Below are positions 62,129 through 64,000 of a stretch of 64,000 nucleotides of DNA, one piece after another (the stretch's first letter is position 1; each line of letters starts with the position of its first letter). Under the pieces are notes generated by a model, which had not been told where the DNA came from, did no database searches, and was given only the letters and a program-made list of their open reading frames with translations. The position numbers were made by a program, and so were the translations under genes. Source of the stretch: Halapricum hydrolyticum (GTDB lineage: Archaea > Halobacteriota > Halobacteria > Halobacteriales > Haloarculaceae); the NCBI RefSeq assembly GCF_025517535.1, contig NZ_JAOPKC010000006.1, positions 62,001-126,000 on the forward strand. Reading direction: 5' to 3'.

Positions 62129-62180
62129 ACACCCCTCTCGGGGCACGCGCGGCAAAGCCGGTTCGGTTCCGGCATGGCCG

Positions 62181-62852
62181 TCACGCCGTCGGGCGCCAGT
62201 ACAGCAACCCGACAGTGACGACGAACACGGCGACCGAGAGGTCGTACCCGCCGGCGTACACCGCGCTGGCGATCGCCGCCCCGCCGCCGATCGTCCCGGT
62301 GACGAGGGCGGCGACGATCGGCCACGTGCAGGAAATACACGAGAATAGCCCGAGAACGCCCGTTATCGCCGATCCGGCTGCGTCGATGATCGTCGCGTAG
62401 ACCAGATACGTCAGCGCCAGATAGCCGACCAGCTTGTAGGGAATCACGGTGAGCTTGAGCAGGCTCCCGTCGTACAGCACGGCCGGACTGAATCCGGGTG
62501 GCGTCCCGAGGGCGAGATTCGGCGCAACCGCGTGATGGGTTGCGGGCCCGACGAGCCCGCCGACAGACGCCAGAAGCAGGAAGTAACCCGTCGCGAGCGC
62601 GCCGGCGAGGTAGCGTCGGCGCGGTGGGGCCGGTGCGGGGGTAGTCCGCCAGAGCGCCCACAGTCCGACGTTGATCCAGACGAACGGATAGAGCACGTAG
62701 CGCGCCCCGAGCAGCGAATCGAACTGCGGCTGGGCGGTCACGAACCACAGCCACAGCACCAGGAGTTCGGCGTTGACGACGAGCAGTGCCCAGCGCGCGG
62801 TCTCGTGGGTCGGGCGCAGGCGGGTCGCCCAGGCGGTCGCGTTCGAGGCCAT
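62181..62852 (-). CDS. DUF7546 family membrane protein
   Basis: A 223-aa protein with six or seven hydrophobic helices (WALLVVNAELLVLWLWFVT..., GYFLLLASVGGLVG, TVIPYKLVGYLALTYLVYATIID, ITGVLGLFSCISCTWPIVAAL). The paired cysteines CISC inside a late helix are conserved in my memory of the family and could bind a metal or quinone. It sits one nt after ctaB and before the ABC exporter, which suggests a role in heme-copper oxidase biogenesis. Function unknown. Confidence 0.75.
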   Translation of the reverse strand: MASNATAWATRLRPTHETARWALLVVNAELLVLWLWFVTAQPQFDSLLGARYVLYPFVWINVGLWALWRTTPAPAPPRRRYLAGALATGYFLLLASVGGLVGPATHHAVAPNLALGTPPGFSPAVLYDGSLLKLTVIPYKLVGYLALTYLVYATIIDAAGSAITGVLGLFSCISCTWPIVAALVTGTIGGGAAIASAVYAGGYDLSVAVFVVTVGLLYWRPTA

Positions 62853-62853
62853 C

Positions 62854-64000
62854 TCAGATCGCCAGGGCGTCGATCACGACGGCCACGAGGAACGCCCCAA
62901 GGTAAGCGTTCGAGGCGTGGAACGCTCGAAACGCGGCCGATTCGGTTCTCTCGCGGTGCAGTCTGACGACCATCCACAGGAAGACGGCTCCGAGGGCAAC
63001 AGTCGTTGCGGCAACCAGCGCGCCCAGATCCGCGATCGCGGTCACGGCCGTCGCCGCCAGCAGCGTCGCCGCGAGATACCAGAGGATGTGCTTGCGCGTG
63101 GTCGCCTCCCCGCGGACGACCGGCATCATCGGGAAGCCGCCGCGGGCGTAGTCGTCCTTGTACGCCAGCGCGAGGTTGTAGAAGTGCGCGGGCGTCCACA
63201 GGAAGATCAGCGTCGCAAGCGCCAGTCCCGGGAGCCCGATCGTGCCCGTAACGGCCGCCGAGCCGATCAGCGCCGGGAGCGCACCGGCCACCCCCCCGAT
63301 GACCGTGTTCTGGACCGTGTTGGGCTTGAGCACGAGCGTGTAGACCACGCTGTAGAAGACGATCGCGACCAGCCCCAGCACCGCCACGAGGACGTTGACC
63401 GTCAGGAAGGTTGCGAGCGAGAGCGCGCCGAGAACGAACCCGAACGCCAGCGCGTTCGTGACCGGAACCTGCTGGGTCGTCAGCGGCCGGTCCGCGGTCC
63501 GGTTCATCCGGCGATCGACGTCGCGTTCGAGCACGTGGTTGAACGTGCCGCTGGAACCGATTGCCAGTACACCGCCGCCCAGCGTCGCGAGGATCGTCTC
63601 GGCCGGGATCGACCCGCCGGCCGACAGCGCCATCCCGGCCGCGGCGACCAAACTGAGCAGCCACATCAGTCGCGGCTTGGTCAGGCTGACGTACGCACGA
63701 ACGGTCTCGACGAGACCGCTCGGCCGGGTCACCGTCACGTCCTCGATCGGCTCCGGCGCGGGTTCGGGGTCGGTCGTCACCGGCTGACTGTCGTCCGCAC
63801 CGGCCTCCAGGTGCCAGGCCAGGGCGGCGACGAGCGCGCCGAAGATCGACGCTGCGACGCCGAGATGGATCCCGGGAAGATCGCCGGCCGCGCCGGTCGT
63901 CGCGACGGCGGCCCCGACGCCGATCTGGACCGGGAAGAGCACGAGAGCGAGCGCCAGCGCGTATTTGACCCGGCGTCGCTGCGCGATGCGCCAGCCCGCG
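62854..64000 (-). CDS. ctaB: heme o synthase (protoheme IX farnesyltransferase), fused N-terminal domain, cut by window edge
   Basis: The frame stays open to the right edge, so the N-terminus is missing; about 381 residues are seen. The last 280 are a UbiA-type prenyltransferase: NHVLERDVDRRMNRTADRPLTT (first Asp motif) and YKDDYARGGFPMMPVVRGE (second). It would farnesylate heme b to heme o for terminal oxidases. Upstream, RRVKYALALALVLFPVQIGVGAAVATTGAAGDLPGIHLGVAA resembles a CtaA/COX15 (heme A synthase) segment, so the protein is a haloarchaeal fusion or carries an extra membrane module. Confidence 0.88.
   Translation of the reverse strand, partial: AGWRIAQRRRVKYALALALVLFPVQIGVGAAVATTGAAGDLPGIHLGVAASIFGALVAALAWHLEAGADDSQPVTTDPEPAPEPIEDVTVTRPSGLVETVRAYVSLTKPRLMWLLSLVAAAGMALSAGGSIPAETILATLGGGVLAIGSSGTFNHVLERDVDRRMNRTADRPLTTQQVPVTNALAFGFVLGALSLATFLTVNVLVAVLGLVAIVFYSVVYTLVLKPNTVQNTVIGGVAGALPALIGSAAVTGTIGLPGLALATLIFLWTPAHFYNLALAYKDDYARGGFPMMPVVRGEATTRKHILWYLAATLLAATAVTAIADLGALVAATTVALGAVFLWMVVRLHRERTESAAFRAFHASNAYLGAFLVAVVIDALAI

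Overview
The window is a 64 kb piece of a haloarchaeal (class Halobacteria) chromosome. It is GC-rich, its proteins are strongly acidic, it has many short 4-nt gene overlaps and A/T-rich promoter boxes about 25-35 nt before start codons, and it carries lineage markers: the haloarchaeal RNA polymerase epsilon subunit, Cdc48, CheF-like protein, dodecin, DUF5786, DUF7521 and DUF7385 proteins, and squalene synthase. Gene content resembles the Haloarcula/Halorhabdus side of the class, but genus cannot be fixed from sequence reading alone.

Layout. 0-8.6 kb: edge methyltransferase, a lactate-utilisation pair (LUD protein plus LutB-LutA fusion), DoxX-like membrane protein, RNA ligase RtcB, a pilin, an HTH regulator overlapping a DUF7521 membrane protein, a second DUF7521 gene, and a CheF-family protein. 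8.6-24.3 kb: glycosyltransferase, a 52-aa zinc-ribbon protein, a cysteine-less redoxin with a glutaredoxin, CoA-disulfide-reductase-like enzyme, CapA-like lipoprotein, Cdc48, a phosphoesterase, a sugar-acid dehydratase, a membrane-anchored J-domain protein, HisD, dodecin, RNA polymerase epsilon and an aldo/keto reductase. 24.4-33.8 kb: an operon of TIM-barrel, cupin and Tm-1-like proteins with palindromes in its promoter, ferritin-like protein, membrane HTH protein, MobA followed by 41-bp tandem repeats, third DUF7521, OsmC, IlvD.

33.85-39.24 kb is an insertion-sequence island: a 140-bp MITE, a complete IS4/IS701-type element with perfect 18-bp ends, an AT-rich gene for a Tat-exported GDSGG protease, a decayed IS6 fragment, a small lipoprotein, and an IS5-type element whose left terminal repeat has been split by an IS6-family element. 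The core resumes at MsrB: SurE, DUF5786, carbonic anhydrase, NSS transporter, a tRNA-Ser(UGA) preceded by two partial copies of its 3' end, a frame-disrupted K+ channel/RCK gene, an ABC exporter, DnaJ, uS10-like protein, rhodanese-MBL enzyme, M20 and M32 peptidases, DnaK, squalene synthase, a second ABC exporter, DUF7546 and heme o synthase (cut by the window edge).

Functional themes are protein quality control (Cdc48, DnaK, DnaJ, a second J protein), redox and sulfur chemistry (redoxin, glutaredoxin, CoADR-like, MsrB, OsmC, rhodanese-MBL), carbon oxidation (Lut, sugar-acid dehydratase, TIM-barrel/Tm-1 operon) and membrane or respiratory biogenesis (CtaB, squalene synthase). The most notable sequence-level signals are an AT-rich codon block exactly at the RtcB active-site cysteine (a known intein site in some archaea), a dispersed inverted-repeat element present three times just after stop codons, and the partial tRNA copies.
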